Source: Phoronis australis
Lineage: Eukaryota; Phoronida; Phoronidae
DNA: 26,887 nt
Reading direction: 5' to 3'
NCBI GenBank assembly: GCA_002633005.1
Contig: NMRA01000056.1
Span: 850,137-877,023, forward strand
Shown: positions 26,610 through 26,887 of the stretch, piece after piece
How positions within the stretch are numbered: position 1 is the stretch's first letter
How the letters are laid out: each line of letters begins with the position of its first letter
Notes under the pieces: model-generated
The model's input: the letters and a program-made list of their open reading frames with translations, nothing else
Told to the model about the DNA's origin: nothing
Databases searched by the model: none
Program-made: the position numbers and the translations under genes

Positions 26610-26887
26610 ATAAAAACTAAAGCAATAAACACTCCGAAACACCAGATACATGGACTTGTACTAAGTCACACTTTATCAAACACAGACTTGGCACGCGTTT
26701 GCAGTGAACTCGCGATGCCTGTGTCCGTTTTGCAAGGCACCTATGCGCTTATCCGTCTAGTGTTAAGGCGCACACGAGAGGAGAGGTTGATTTGACAAGT
26801 GGCGTGGACGTAAGACGCAGTACGATTTTACTCAAAGAAGCTGGTTTTATATCAGAGAATCATTCGCGCACCCGGGTGGGGGGGGGG

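Larger units (their letters stand above)
26178..26887 (+). repeat. U1 duplication unit, copy 2 (cut by window end)
   Basis: Direct repeat of 18226-18920 at an offset of 7953 bp on the 5' side. It ends with the window inside a run of ten G. In copy 1 the same G run is followed by CTCGAACGAG, so the unit probably continues beyond this sequence. Confidence 0.9.

Overview
The window looks like a draft assembly of a highly heterozygous, AT-rich invertebrate animal genome. The evidence is a spliced metazoan amino-acid transporter gene, two U1 snRNA genes, many short repeats, and single-N joins flanked by near-identical sequence that look like two haplotypes laid end to end. I cannot name the species or phylum from sequence alone.

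Layout. 1-3577: remnants of a hairpin repeat, then a 1.55-kb block present twice around an N at 2009. Each copy carries two long fold-back (inverted-repeat) elements. 3578-6539: GC-rich then AT-rich sequence without a recognisable gene. 6540-7038: a 249-bp block, again present twice around an N at 6789. 7355-7470: a 32-33-bp tandem repeat. 8164-12674, minus strand: a complete three-exon coding sequence for a cationic-amino-acid-transporter-like protein (CAT branch of SLC7), 627 residues. Its introns hold a tRNA-derived SINE, a poly(A)-ended retro-segment and an antisense TATA/CRE promoter-like site. 12.7-18.2 kb: intergenic, with four-copy dispersed repeat members, two short terminal-inverted-repeat elements, a CA microsatellite, a perfect 16-bp hairpin, and a possible LRR N-cap exon. 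18490-18655 and 26443-26609, plus strand: two U1 snRNA genes 7953 bp apart, each in a duplicated unit of about 700 bp with promoter elements at identical spacing. Between them lie a second hAT-like MITE, hairpins, weak candidate exons (one with a YQFEPEYT segment and a 13-nt GT-AG insertion), and a 55-bp tandem repeat of five units, most carrying a palindromic E-box.

The firm genes are the transporter and the two U1 genes. They are not functionally linked: one is a membrane permease and the other two make the spliceosomal RNA that recognises 5' splice sites. The most interesting signals are an altered U1-70K-binding loop shared by both U1 copies, a block of about 140 bp identical in both U1 units although their other flanks have diverged, and loss of the usual GAG substrate-site motif in the transporter's first helix.
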